Below are positions 1 through 7,393 of a DNA stretch of 64,000 bases, piece by piece. Position 1 is the stretch's first letter. Every line of letters begins with the position of its first letter. A program made the position numbers and the translations under genes. The notes under the pieces were generated by a model. It saw only the letters and a list, made by a program, of their open reading frames with translations, did no database searches and was not told where the DNA came from. Source of the stretch: Winogradskyella vidalii (lineage in GTDB: Bacteria > Bacteroidota > Bacteroidia > Flavobacteriales > Flavobacteriaceae). Where the stretch lies: positions 248,001 through 312,000 of the forward strand of contig NZ_JABFDG010000003.1 in assembly GCF_013403955.1 (NCBI RefSeq), written 5' to 3'.

Positions 1-29
1 TGTAAGAATACTGGCTTTTTAGTAAGTTG

Positions 30-503
30 TTACCTAGAAATTTCTAAAATATCAAATTTCATAATACCACTTGGCACTTTAATTTCGGCTGTATCACCAA
101 CAGATTTTCCTAATAAGCCTTTACCTATAGGCGAGTTTACAGAAATTTTACCAGAAGCTAAATCAGCTTCACTCTCGGCTACTAAAGTATAGTTCATTTC
201 CATACCATTAGTTTGATTCTTAATTTTAACTTTAGATAAAGCTAAAACTTTAGTCAAATCTAATTGCGATTCATCAATGACTCTTGCTCCAGAAAGTGTT
301 TCTTCCATTTTAGAAATTTTCATTTCTAACATACCTTGGGCTTCTTTAGCGGCATCATATTCTGCATTTTCACTTAAATCCCCTTTATCTCTAGCTTCTG
401 CAATAGCTTGCGATGCTTTAGGACGCTCTACGTCTTTAAGATAGTTTAGTTCTTCTCGTAACTTTTTTAAACCTTCAGCTGTGTAATAAGATACTTTACT
501 CAT
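30..503 (-). CDS. greA: Transcription elongation factor GreA
   Basis: The 157-residue product has the normal GreA length and layout: an N-terminal antiparallel coiled coil (about residues 1-75) and a C-terminal FKBP-like domain. The coiled-coil tip carries the conserved acidic motif GDLSENAEYD (residues 41-50), whose Asp42 and Glu45 reach the RNA polymerase active site through the secondary channel. The known role is to stimulate cleavage of backtracked nascent RNA so that paused polymerase resumes. The gene stands alone, divergent from the lipoprotein gene at 758. Its leader contains two hairpins described separately, which suggests regulation in the leader. The start ATG (501-503) gives the family N-terminus. 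Confidence 0.97.
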   Translation of the reverse strand: MSKVSYYTAEGLKKLREELNYLKDVERPKASQAIAEARDKGDLSENAEYDAAKEAQGMLEMKISKMEETLSGARVIDESQLDLTKVLALSKVKIKNQTNGMEMNYTLVAESEADLASGKISVNSPIGKGLLGKSVGDTAEIKVPSGIMKFDILEISR

Positions 504-548
504 AATTTGTTCGTTAATAAATATAATCTGGTGCGTTTTTATCCAAAA

Positions 549-599
549 GATCCCGAAACAAGTTCGGGATTAAAGAAAAAATCTCGCGCTGACGAGATT
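549..599 (-). promoter_or_regulatory. greA leader hairpins, first one terminator-like
   Basis: Read on the minus strand, the leader between the TATATTTG element (606-613) and the greA start holds stem AATCTCG/CGAGATT (580-599, 6-nt loop) directly followed by TTTTTTC, then a second stem ATCCCGAA/TTCGGGAT (550-570). The first has the form of an intrinsic terminator located before the gene. The second resembles short palindromes common in flavobacterial intergenic DNA. A regulatory role is inference. Confidence 0.5.
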
Positions 600-605
600 A
601 CCCTA

Positions 606-613
606 CAAATATA
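606..613 (-). promoter_or_regulatory. Putative greA promoter, -7 element TATATTTG
   Basis: TATATTTG on the minus strand matches the Bacteroidota -7 consensus TAnnTTTG. It lies about 100 nt upstream of the greA start, ahead of both leader hairpins. No convincing -33 TTG is visible. Confidence 0.4.
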
Positions 614-644
614 TGAAATATTTACGGTATAGTTGAATTAATTG

Positions 645-652
645 TAAATTTG
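645..652 (+). promoter_or_regulatory. Putative promoter for lipoprotein gene at 758, TAAATTTG
   Basis: TAAATTTG matches the TAnnTTTG -7 consensus and lies about 105 nt upstream of the ATG at 758, divergent from the putative greA promoter. No clear -33 element was seen. Confidence 0.35.
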
Positions 653-757
653 CGCTTCGAAAATTAAGCATTTTAAAGTGTAAATGAATATAATACTAAT
701 GACAAGGATTGTGTTTTTAATCTGTTTATTTTCAAAATAATAATAAAAATTAGGCTT

Positions 758-1189
758 GTGAAAAAGATGTTTATAATACTTAGTAGTGTTATGATTTTTG
801 GTTGTACCAATGATGATACGATATATAATTGTAACTATTTACTAGATGTAGGGCTTAACCTTACCGTTAATCTTAATTTTCCACAATATAATCAACTTAA
901 TTTTATAGGTAATTCTGTTAGAGTAGAAGGCGTTGGTAATGAAGGTATAATTCTGGTTAGAGCGAATACAAGTTCTATTTTAGCTTGGGATGGTGCCGAT
1001 CCAAACCATACGCCATCAGCATGCTCAGCTATGGATATCAGTGGATTAAATGCTGTTTGTGGCTGTGAGGATGGTAATGAATATAGTTTAATTACAGGTG
1101 TGGCGCTTAACGATAATTCTCAACCCTGTACGTTAAAACCATACAGAGTTGAGCTTATCGGAAATAATACGTATTTGGTTAGTAATTAA
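758..1189 (+). CDS. Lipoprotein with degenerate Rieske-like domain
   Basis: The 143-residue protein has a lipoprotein signal ending at Cys16 (MIFGC), so it is probably anchored facing the periplasm. The C-terminal half resembles the Rieske fold: an N-H-T-P-S-A-C segment, then CGCEDGNEYSLITG, then a proline/leucine-containing stretch leading to YRVELIGN. These correspond to the two cluster-binding loops and the last strands of Rieske proteins. The second loop has CGCEDG where a true Rieske protein has C-x2-H, so the His ligands are not intact and a 2Fe-2S cluster is doubtful. Its last 4 bases overlap the convergent TonB receptor gene. The fold assignment is by eye and tentative. Confidence 0.6.
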   Translation: MKKMFIILSSVMIFGCTNDDTIYNCNYLLDVGLNLTVNLNFPQYNQLNFIGNSVRVEGVGNEGIILVRANTSSILAWDGADPNHTPSACSAMDISGLNAVCGCEDGNEYSLITGVALNDNSQPCTLKPYRVELIGNNTYLVSN

Positions 1190-3450
1190 AATTTCATGGT
1201 AACACCAGCTAAAAAGTTAGTGGTGGCTTGAGGATAAAAACCAGCACCCTCTTGGGTTGCAATAGTTCCTGGGTTAGACCAAGTATCATCGTATGTGTAA
1301 TAATAACCGTTAGAAAGGTACTTCACATTAAAAATATTATTGACTAAAGCAGAAATTACAATAGAGTCAAAAATAGATGTTGTTTCTATGGTATAATTAA
1401 TGTTGAAATCATTGATAAAGTAACTCTCTAGTTTAGATAATTCAGCTTCAGTATTACCCATATATTGCTCACCAACAAACTTGCTTAATAGAGCCATTTG
1501 AAGGTTTTTAATAGGTTGAAATACCACGGCATTTGAAGCCACTAATTCTGGTGAAAAAGAAATATCAGTTTTTCCTAAGTTTACTAATTCGCCATCAAAA
1601 TTAATAATGGTTTCCTTGTTTTTATTACTACTGAGTGTAACGTTAGGTTGTAAGGTTAGTTTTGGTGTTACAGGAATTATAGCTTCTAGTTCTAATCCTA
1701 AACGGTGACTTTCGCCACTGTTAGTTCTTATAGGATTACCAACATCATCCATTTGTCCTGATAATACTAATTGCTGATTGTATTGCATATAATAGGCATT
1801 AGCATTAAAGCTAAAGTTACCTTTGTTATGTCTCCAGCCTAATTCAAAATCATTAAGTTGCTCTGGTTTTATATCATTATTGCTTTCAAAATCCGTACGG
1901 TTAGGTTCTCTGTTGGCTCTAGCATATGAAAAATAAAGGTTGTTGTCGTTATTTAATTCATAGGTGATTCCAGCTTTTGGATTAAAGAACGTAAACGACT
2001 TATCTACTGCAAATTCTACAACATCAGAAGTTGTTCCTGTGGTTTTATAGGTGACGTTTCTGACTTGTAAATCACCAAAAAGACTTATGTTTTCGTTTAA
2101 TTTATAATTTGCTTTTGTAAATATTGATAAGTCATTCTTCTTACTGTTACCTTCATAATAGCGGTCTCTAATAGTTCCGTTATCCGTAAATTCTTTTGCC
2201 CAAATAACTTCTCCAAAGTGATCACCATCATAGTGGCTAAACGATCCACCAAAAATCATATCTAGCGTATTAGTTTTATAATTAGCCGAAGCATTAATCA
2301 CATAAAAGTTATTGTCTAACCAGCGACGACGAATTAAATCTGTTATAGGTATTTCAACGGTGTTTCCATCTTCATCTTCGTATGATATAATATCTGTAGG
2401 TGAGACAATACCTTCATAAAGATCTAATTCATCAGTGTCATCTTCATATTGTTCAAAATAACCTTGACCTTTAGTGTAGTTTAACCCAATATTAGTAGAC
2501 CATTGGTTGTTGTAACGTTGATTCCAATGTAACTGATAATGATCTTGACTGTAATTATCAACTTCATTGTCGTAAAACTGCGTGTCGCCATTAGCATCGG
2601 TATATTCTCCAGCGGTATTATAGGTACGGTCATTTTCTAATTTATCTAAATCTTCAAGACCATTCCAAGCCTGATAAGTGACTTCCTTACCGCCAAAAGT
2701 GATGGCTTTAATTAAGGTGTTATCATCCACATAACTACCTTGTAAGAAATACGATTTTAAATCTGAAGTAGCACGATCTATATACCCATCAGATGCTATA
2801 TTAGATAAACGACCAGCAATTTCAATATGGTCGTTCATAAGTCCGGTACTGAATTTTACAGTGTGTTTTCTAGTATTATAACTTCCGAATGAATTCGAAA
2901 TTTCGCCAGAGGCTTCTTTAGAAACCGCGTCTGTTAAGACGTTAATACTAGCACCAAAAGCACCAGAGCCATTTGTTGAAGTTCCAACACCTCGTTGCAG
3001 TTGTAAACTTTCCGTTGAAGAGGCAAAATCGCCTAAGTTGACCCAAAATGTACCTAAAGATTCCGCATCGTTATACGGAATACCATTAATAGTAATATTG
3101 GTAGATTGCGAACTTACACCACGGACTCTAATACCTGTGTAACCAACCCCTGCACCAGCATCTGTTGTGGTTACTACCGATGGTAAAAAGTTAAGTAACA
3201 CAGGAATGTCTTGTCCTAAATTACGTTTTTCTAAATCTTCTTTAGTCACGTTGCTGTGCGTAATTGGAGATTTGGCATCCACACGGACGGCTTTAACTAA
3301 AACTTCATCTAGTTTTTCTACTTTGGTAGAGTCTTGTGGTTTTTCGTTTTGTTGTTCTTGTGCGTAAGTGGCACTAAGACTTAATAAAAAAATGGAAATC
3401 GTTAATCTCTGTCGTTTTGTTTTTGAGAGATTGTTGAATAGATTTTTCAT
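1186..3450 (-). CDS. TonB-dependent receptor, TPP-riboswitch controlled (thiamine-type uptake)
   Basis: The 754-residue protein is an outer-membrane active transporter. An N-terminal signal sequence (about residues 1-30, ending ATYAQ) is followed by a plug domain (about 50-170, with the RVRGVSSQSTNITINGIPYND-like plug core) and a 22-strand-type barrel ending in the aromatic residue expected for outer-membrane insertion (GVTMKF). There is no N-terminal carboxypeptidase-like repeat, so it is not a SusC-type protein. Substrate specificity cannot be read from the protein. The leader carries a clear TPP aptamer, so thiamine, a phosphate ester or a precursor is the likely cargo. This matches the thiamine-regulated outer-membrane receptors predicted in Bacteroidota. 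It appears to be transcribed alone. Confidence 0.93.
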   Translation of the reverse strand: MKNLFNNLSKTKRQRLTISIFLLSLSATYAQEQQNEKPQDSTKVEKLDEVLVKAVRVDAKSPITHSNVTKEDLEKRNLGQDIPVLLNFLPSVVTTTDAGAGVGYTGIRVRGVSSQSTNITINGIPYNDAESLGTFWVNLGDFASSTESLQLQRGVGTSTNGSGAFGASINVLTDAVSKEASGEISNSFGSYNTRKHTVKFSTGLMNDHIEIAGRLSNIASDGYIDRATSDLKSYFLQGSYVDDNTLIKAITFGGKEVTYQAWNGLEDLDKLENDRTYNTAGEYTDANGDTQFYDNEVDNYSQDHYQLHWNQRYNNQWSTNIGLNYTKGQGYFEQYEDDTDELDLYEGIVSPTDIISYEDEDGNTVEIPITDLIRRRWLDNNFYVINASANYKTNTLDMIFGGSFSHYDGDHFGEVIWAKEFTDNGTIRDRYYEGNSKKNDLSIFTKANYKLNENISLFGDLQVRNVTYKTTGTTSDVVEFAVDKSFTFFNPKAGITYELNNDNNLYFSYARANREPNRTDFESNNDIKPEQLNDFELGWRHNKGNFSFNANAYYMQYNQQLVLSGQMDDVGNPIRTNSGESHRLGLELEAIIPVTPKLTLQPNVTLSSNKNKETIINFDGELVNLGKTDISFSPELVASNAVVFQPIKNLQMALLSKFVGEQYMGNTEAELSKLESYFINDFNINYTIETTSIFDSIVISALVNNIFNVKYLSNGYYYTYDDTWSNPGTIATQEGAGFYPQATTNFLAGVTMKF

Positions 3451-3573
3451 ACGACTATAGTATTATAATCGAATAAAAAGAGGTCATTATTCTTGGTTAA
3501 TAATTGATGTTAATTTTATTTTCCTGAAAGACCTTTAGACTACGCTCAAGGTGACATAGGTAAATAAAATAAT

Positions 3574-3586
3574 GGCGATTATCGCC
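3574..3586 (-). promoter_or_regulatory. Small hairpin overlapping riboswitch P1 3' strand
   Basis: On the minus strand GGCGA-TAA-TCGCC forms a 5-bp stem, followed by the AU-rich run ATTATTTTATTT. Four of its bases (3583-3586) are also the 3' end of the proposed P1 helix of the TPP aptamer, so the two pairings are mutually exclusive. It may belong to the expression platform. The sign of the response cannot be decided from sequence. Confidence 0.4.
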
Positions 3587-3753
3587 TTCCTAAACAGCAT
3601 TACCTGTTCTAGGTTCAATGGGTATGATCTCAGCCAAATGGATTTCAGATTTCAAATTTCAGATTTTGGATGTTTTGAACAGTACTATTCAGCAATCGTT
3701 AATCATTAATTGGTAATCGTCAATCAATCGAGCACCCCTTTTTTGAGAACGCG
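3583..3753 (-). promoter_or_regulatory. TPP (THI-box) riboswitch aptamer
   Basis: On the minus strand the conserved core is plain: GGGGTGCT (3731-3738), then GGCTGAGATCATACCC (around 3619-3634), TTGAACCT, AGGTAATGC and TTTAGGAAGG (3587-3596). These are the elements of E. coli thiM-type aptamers, in order. P1 can be formed by CGCgTTCT (3746-3753) with AGGAAgGCG (3583-3591). The arm between GGGGTGCT and GGCTGAGA is about 95 nt long, much longer than in thiM, and is filled with low-complexity sequence. A TATCTTTG promoter element lies just upstream. The start codon of the TonB receptor is about 130 nt downstream. Confidence 0.93.
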
Positions 3754-3754
3754 G

Positions 3755-3762
3755 CAAAGATA
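3755..3762 (-). promoter_or_regulatory. Promoter -7 element TATCTTTG of the riboswitch/TonB receptor transcript
   Basis: TATCTTTG on the minus strand is an exact TAnnTTTG match. It would start transcription close to the first bases of the aptamer P1 helix, as expected for a riboswitch leader. Confidence 0.6.
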
Positions 3763-3910
3763 TAATAGATTTTAGAATTACGAATTACGATTCTAAATTT
3801 TTTTTGATTGGAAAGTGATGCTTAAAAGTTTTAGCCTACTAAGTCGCAAAGGCACAAAACTATATCGTTGTTTTTGTGACGCTGTACTTTTGCGATGATA
3901 TATTCAGCAT
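3763..3910. other. Intergenic stretch without a gene
   Basis: Together with the riboswitch leader this makes a 460-bp gene-free region. This part contains a stretch beginning CTAAGTCGCAAAGGCAC (about 3839), a word type that recurs in flavobacterial intergenic DNA, and otherwise AT-rich sequence. No ORF, RNA gene or terminator was recognised here. Confidence 0.5.
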
Positions 3911-4315
3911 TTAATCTAGTGTTGGTGGCTTACGATTTGCCTTTTTCTCAGCGTTAATCCTTTTGTTTTTTAGACGTTTCTTTTTAGCTTTTCTAGGAAC
4001 TCTGGTTGCTATGCGTTTTTTTTCTTCTTTTAAACCTTCATCTATAAGTTCTAAAAAGCGTTGTGTAACCAAAGCTTTGTTTCTAAATTGACTTCGACTT
4101 TCGTCACAAGCTAAAATTAAAACGCCTTCTTTGGTGAGTCTGTTGTTAAAAAATGCAACAAGCCGTTGTTTTTCGTCTGCATCAAAAACAGCTGAGTTTT
4201 CAATATCAAAATACAATTCAGCTTTAGAAGAGACTTTATTTACATGTTGACCTCCACTGCCAGAACTTCGAACATATTTATAAGATAATTCAGATTTTAG
4301 GATGTTATTGGCCAC
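3911..4315 (-). CDS. arfB: Peptidyl-tRNA hydrolase ArfB (YaeJ), ribosome rescue
   Basis: The 134-residue protein has the class-I release-factor catalytic domain with the GGQ motif (residues 21-23, context SGSGGQHVNKVSSKAEL) and a C-terminal Lys/Arg-rich tail (about 105-134). In ArfB that tail enters the empty mRNA channel of stalled ribosomes, and GGQ then hydrolyses the peptidyl-tRNA. It lacks the codon-recognition domains of RF1/RF2, which fits its short length. It shares one base with the DUF4301 gene upstream, so the two are probably co-transcribed. Confidence 0.95.
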   Translation of the reverse strand: MANNILKSELSYKYVRSSGSGGQHVNKVSSKAELYFDIENSAVFDADEKQRLVAFFNNRLTKEGVLILACDESRSQFRNKALVTQRFLELIDEGLKEEKKRIATRVPRKAKKKRLKNKRINAEKKANRKPPTLD

Positions 4316-5874
4316 TACTCTTTAATTTGATGTGGTGATTTTAATAAATCGTTGACCGTTTTTACCGGGTTAAAAGTGATGATTGGCACTTCAACAAAAA
4401 TCGTATTCCAATGCGCCATACTTCCATTCCAAAGCCCTGGTAATTCTAAGGCTTTTAGGTCTTTACCATTTTTTGTTTTGTTAGTGATAAATGCAGCATT
4501 AGGATTGACGTAATTTTCTAAGTCAAATTTTTCGCCTTTATAATTTTTAACACCACATACTAAATCTACAGGGTTAAAATGTGTGGCGTTTTTTAGAATG
4601 TTTTCTTGTTTTTGGTCTTCTAAATTTATTTGTGCCGACTCTACAATTTGAAGCGATTGGTTAGACTTTTTGTCTTCTACCCAAAACGGACCACCACCAG
4701 GTTCGCCTTCATTTTTCACCATACCGCATATTCGGATAGGACGGTTTAGTTTTTCTTGTAAATACTCCACCTTATAACGATGAGAATATTTTTTATACTC
4801 ATCAGAAATTTTAATGCTTAATTTATGTGTTAGAAAGTTTTCAATAGCAGCTATATTGCCTTCTGTTACTTCTTCTGAATCTAAATCGTGTAAATACTCA
4901 TAGGTTTTAGATTGTAATTCTATAAGTATACCAGCCAATACTTTCTTGTACTTTGCTACCTCTTCTTTGTATTTATAAACAACAACATTATCTATGTTTT
5001 TAACAAAGATAATATCAGCATCTAGTGTATTTAGGTTCTTTAATAAAGCACCATGACCAGAAGGTCTAAAGAGTATAGAACCATCAGTTTCTCTAAACGG
5101 TTTATTGTTTAAGGTTACCGCAATAGTATCTGTAGATTGCTGTTGGTACGAAAATGAAATTTGAAAAGTTACACCTGTATTTTGCTCTATGTTTTCTTTG
5201 ATGCTTTGAAACTCTTCAATAAATTTTGTTTCATGAACTTCTGAAACCGTAAAGTGAAGTTTAGCTAATCCGTTGCTAGAAGCATATAAGGCTGCTTCAT
5301 ATAAATGCTCTTCAAATGCTGTTGAGATATGGTTTTTTTTATATTCGTGAAAAGGTAATAATCCTTTAGGTTGATTTCCAAAATCTAATTGGTTGTCGTC
5401 TAGCATTGCTTTTGCAAAATGCCATACTTTTTCTTGCGTAGACAGGGTCTCAAAATCAATACCTTTAGAATTAAGCACCTCCAAAACCGCTCTGTAAAAC
5501 GGAAATTTTTCCATGCCCACCATAAACAGTGATAAATCTTTTAATTTGTTTTTATTAATGTATGAATTAAGCGATTGTTCTTCTGAATTATATTGATTAA
5601 TAAACTGAAATAAAAATTTGAACATTCTGGTTGCCGCTCCAGAAGCAGGAACAAACTTTAATAAGGACATGTCGTCTTTTTTAGCTTCAAATAATGCGAC
5701 ATATTTATTTATTACATCAGTATTTAACGGCATTATACCATTATCTATAGTCGCCGCTTCAGAAATGTGTGTAAATGGAATTCCATTTTTAAAAAGCTTG
5801 ATTTGCTTTTTAACGCTGTCTAAATTTAAATCTTTGGCTTCTATTTGCTGAATATCTTCTTCTTTAAATTTCAT
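4315..5874 (-). CDS. DUF4301 family protein
   Basis: The 519-residue soluble protein has no signal peptide and appears to be a member of the DUF4301 family, common in Bacteroidota. Recognisable segments include KFVPASGAATRMFKFLF near residue 75, and FRPSGHGALLKNLN and a Gly/Pro-rich EPGGGPFWVED stretch further on. The phosphosugar-like glycine motifs recall nucleotidyltransferase-type folds, but no biochemical role can be assigned from sequence. Its neighbour downstream is arfB (1-bp overlap). Upstream is the NadR-like kinase gene after an 84-bp gap. The family call is from memory of typical sequences. Confidence 0.8.
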   Translation of the reverse strand: MKFKEEDIQQIEAKDLNLDSVKKQIKLFKNGIPFTHISEAATIDNGIMPLNTDVINKYVALFEAKKDDMSLLKFVPASGAATRMFKFLFQFINQYNSEEQSLNSYINKNKLKDLSLFMVGMEKFPFYRAVLEVLNSKGIDFETLSTQEKVWHFAKAMLDDNQLDFGNQPKGLLPFHEYKKNHISTAFEEHLYEAALYASSNGLAKLHFTVSEVHETKFIEEFQSIKENIEQNTGVTFQISFSYQQQSTDTIAVTLNNKPFRETDGSILFRPSGHGALLKNLNTLDADIIFVKNIDNVVVYKYKEEVAKYKKVLAGILIELQSKTYEYLHDLDSEEVTEGNIAAIENFLTHKLSIKISDEYKKYSHRYKVEYLQEKLNRPIRICGMVKNEGEPGGGPFWVEDKKSNQSLQIVESAQINLEDQKQENILKNATHFNPVDLVCGVKNYKGEKFDLENYVNPNAAFITNKTKNGKDLKALELPGLWNGSMAHWNTIFVEVPIITFNPVKTVNDLLKSPHQIKE

Positions 5875-5958
5875 GTGTTGTTGTTTATTGTTTTATTCTG
5901 AGCTGCTGTTGTTGCTTTTAGTCATCTTAATTAAGGTCGAAACCTTGATAATCATGCC

Positions 5959-6528
5959 TTATGTTTTGTTAGTTAACAATTTGTCAATATGTTTAATAGC
6001 CAAGCTTAACCGCTCTTTATTGGTTCCTTTTAGAAGGAGGTATGGTTTTTTATGCGTTATCAATGCCGTTTCAAAAGCTTTGAACATCCGTTCGCGTTCA
6101 TCAGGCTTGTCTCTTAAGTCATCTGCTTCCCAAGGCGTGTCAATATAAGTTAAAAAGTAAAGATCATACGAATTTTTTAGAGCATATGTTTCTAAAATCG
6201 GGTCACAAGTGCCTTTGTAATACGTTTCGCTATAGACTTTAGTTTCAAGTAAATTGGTGTCACATATTAAAATGGAATCGGTTTTTTGTGCCAATTCATT
6301 TTCAAGTTTCATCTGTCCGATGGCTATTGGGAGTAAGTCTTTAGGTTCACAAGTTTTGCGTTCGTTATTCCATTTGTCTTGTAAATATTCGCGTGCATAT
6401 TCTGGCACCCATACAGAATTGTAATGTCTTGCTAATTGACGTGATATGGTTGTTTTTCCTGTAGATTCAGGCCCAAATAAAACTACTTTTATGCAGTTTG
6501 AGGGTTCTTGTTTAAACTTTTCTTCCAT
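5959..6528 (-). CDS. NadR-like P-loop kinase, possible vitamin-precursor kinase
   Basis: The 189-residue protein has a Walker A motif GPESTGKTT (residues 19-27), followed by VPEYAREYL and DTNLLETKVY, the pattern of the ribosylnicotinamide-kinase domain of NadR. The NadR DNA-binding and nucleotidyltransferase domains are absent. The gene overlaps the PnuC-type transporter gene by 40 bp. In many bacteria such kinases trap a vitamin brought in by the adjacent PnuC-family channel. In a canonical NAD salvage pair the substrate would be nicotinamide riboside. Here the co-operonic thiamine-binding protein and the TPP riboswitch nearby make a thiamine-related substrate equally plausible. Substrate is therefore left open. 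Confidence 0.8.
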   Translation of the reverse strand: MEEKFKQEPSNCIKVVLFGPESTGKTTISRQLARHYNSVWVPEYAREYLQDKWNNERKTCEPKDLLPIAIGQMKLENELAQKTDSILICDTNLLETKVYSETYYKGTCDPILETYALKNSYDLYFLTYIDTPWEADDLRDKPDERERMFKAFETALITHKKPYLLLKGTNKERLSLAIKHIDKLLTNKT

Positions 6529-7118
6529 GCATTATAGCCTTGAATGGCTAAGATTAAAAATATTATAAATTGAACGCCAGTAAAGCCTAACCCTTTCACA
6601 AAATATAAAGGGATAGATATGAGGTCTGCAACAATCCATAAAATCCAATTCTCTATTTTTTTATTGGCCATTAACCACATTCCGGCAAAGAAAATTCCTG
6701 TAGTTAAGGTATCTATATAATCTGTGATTCTATCAAAACGATTAAAATAGAGATAGACACAAATTACAAAAATCACGGTTGTTAAGAAAATTAATCCTGC
6801 TTTTGTCCAATCTTTTAGTGATGATTTAGAGATGGCTAATTGGTTGACATCGTCTGAATATCTCCACATGTACCAACCATAGATACTCATTAAGGTATAA
6901 TATATATTAATGGTTAAATCGCCGTAAAGAGTAAAAATATAGCACAAATACACAAACAGAATAGTACTAATAATTCCTGTGGGAAATACTAGTATATTTT
7001 CTTTTTGCGCGTACCAAACACTAGCTATACCAAAAATAACAGCAATAATTTCAATGCTAATATTAAGAGCTGTTGCAGTACGATAAGGTTCTAAGAAAAA
7101 ATCAAAAATGGGGTTCAT
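6489..7118 (-). CDS. PnuC/PnuT-family vitamin transporter
   Basis: The 209-residue, strongly hydrophobic inner-membrane protein has about seven membrane segments and the family hallmark IYGWYMW in mid-protein. PnuC-family proteins are facilitators, and a cytoplasmic kinase traps the substrate. PnuC takes nicotinamide riboside, whereas the PnuT subfamily takes thiamine. It overlaps the thiamine-binding-type gene upstream by 17 bp and the NadR-like kinase downstream by 40 bp, so all three are surely translated from one mRNA. Context favours PnuT, but sequence alone does not settle it. Confidence 0.88.
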   Translation of the reverse strand: MNPIFDFFLEPYRTATALNISIEIIAVIFGIASVWYAQKENILVFPTGIISTILFVYLCYIFTLYGDLTINIYYTLMSIYGWYMWRYSDDVNQLAISKSSLKDWTKAGLIFLTTVIFVICVYLYFNRFDRITDYIDTLTTGIFFAGMWLMANKKIENWILWIVADLISIPLYFVKGLGFTGVQFIIFLILAIQGYNAWKKSLNKNPQTA

Positions 7119-7362
7119 AGTCGCTTCGATCTGTTTTTACAATTTTCATTTGTAATACGGCAATATCAATACCCGAGAATGACCGTTTTATTTCTTGCGT
7201 TAAAAAAGGCATAAGTGTATCAAAATCGCCATAAATCTGTGTGCTTAAAGGGTTTTCTAGAACCTTAAATTCTGAAGCTCGTAAATGTTTAATAAAGTCA
7301 ATAATGTGTGGTTCCCAATCGTCTTTTAATGGTGATAATTGTAATTCTATTGATATGTTCAT
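7102..7362 (-). CDS. Thiamine-binding protein of the MTH1187/YkoF type
   Basis: The 86-residue cytosolic protein begins MNISIELQLSPL and has the beta-alpha-beta ferredoxin-like layout of the MTH1187/YkoF family (formerly DUF77), about one YkoF half in size. Characterised YkoF binds thiamine or its pyrimidine half. The gene is the first of the overlapping trio with the PnuC-type transporter and the NadR-like kinase, and is 31 bp downstream of the GGGP synthase gene. It is the main internal clue that the trio handles a thiamine-type substrate. Confidence 0.75.
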   Translation of the reverse strand: MNISIELQLSPLKDDWEPHIIDFIKHLRASEFKVLENPLSTQIYGDFDTLMPFLTQEIKRSFSGIDIAVLQMKIVKTDRSDYEPHF

Positions 7363-7393
7363 GGTTGTAACCGCAAAAGCGGGGCGTTTAATA

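Noticed and set aside
1186..3450. SusC-type polysaccharide utilisation locus
   Set aside because: There is no SusD partner or N-terminal carboxypeptidase-like domain, and the TPP riboswitch points to thiamine.
5873..6148. Plus-strand ORF of 91 codons beginning with a Cys/Leu-rich stretch
   Set aside because: It overlaps the NadR-like kinase gene in antisense, and the start lies in a low-complexity gap.
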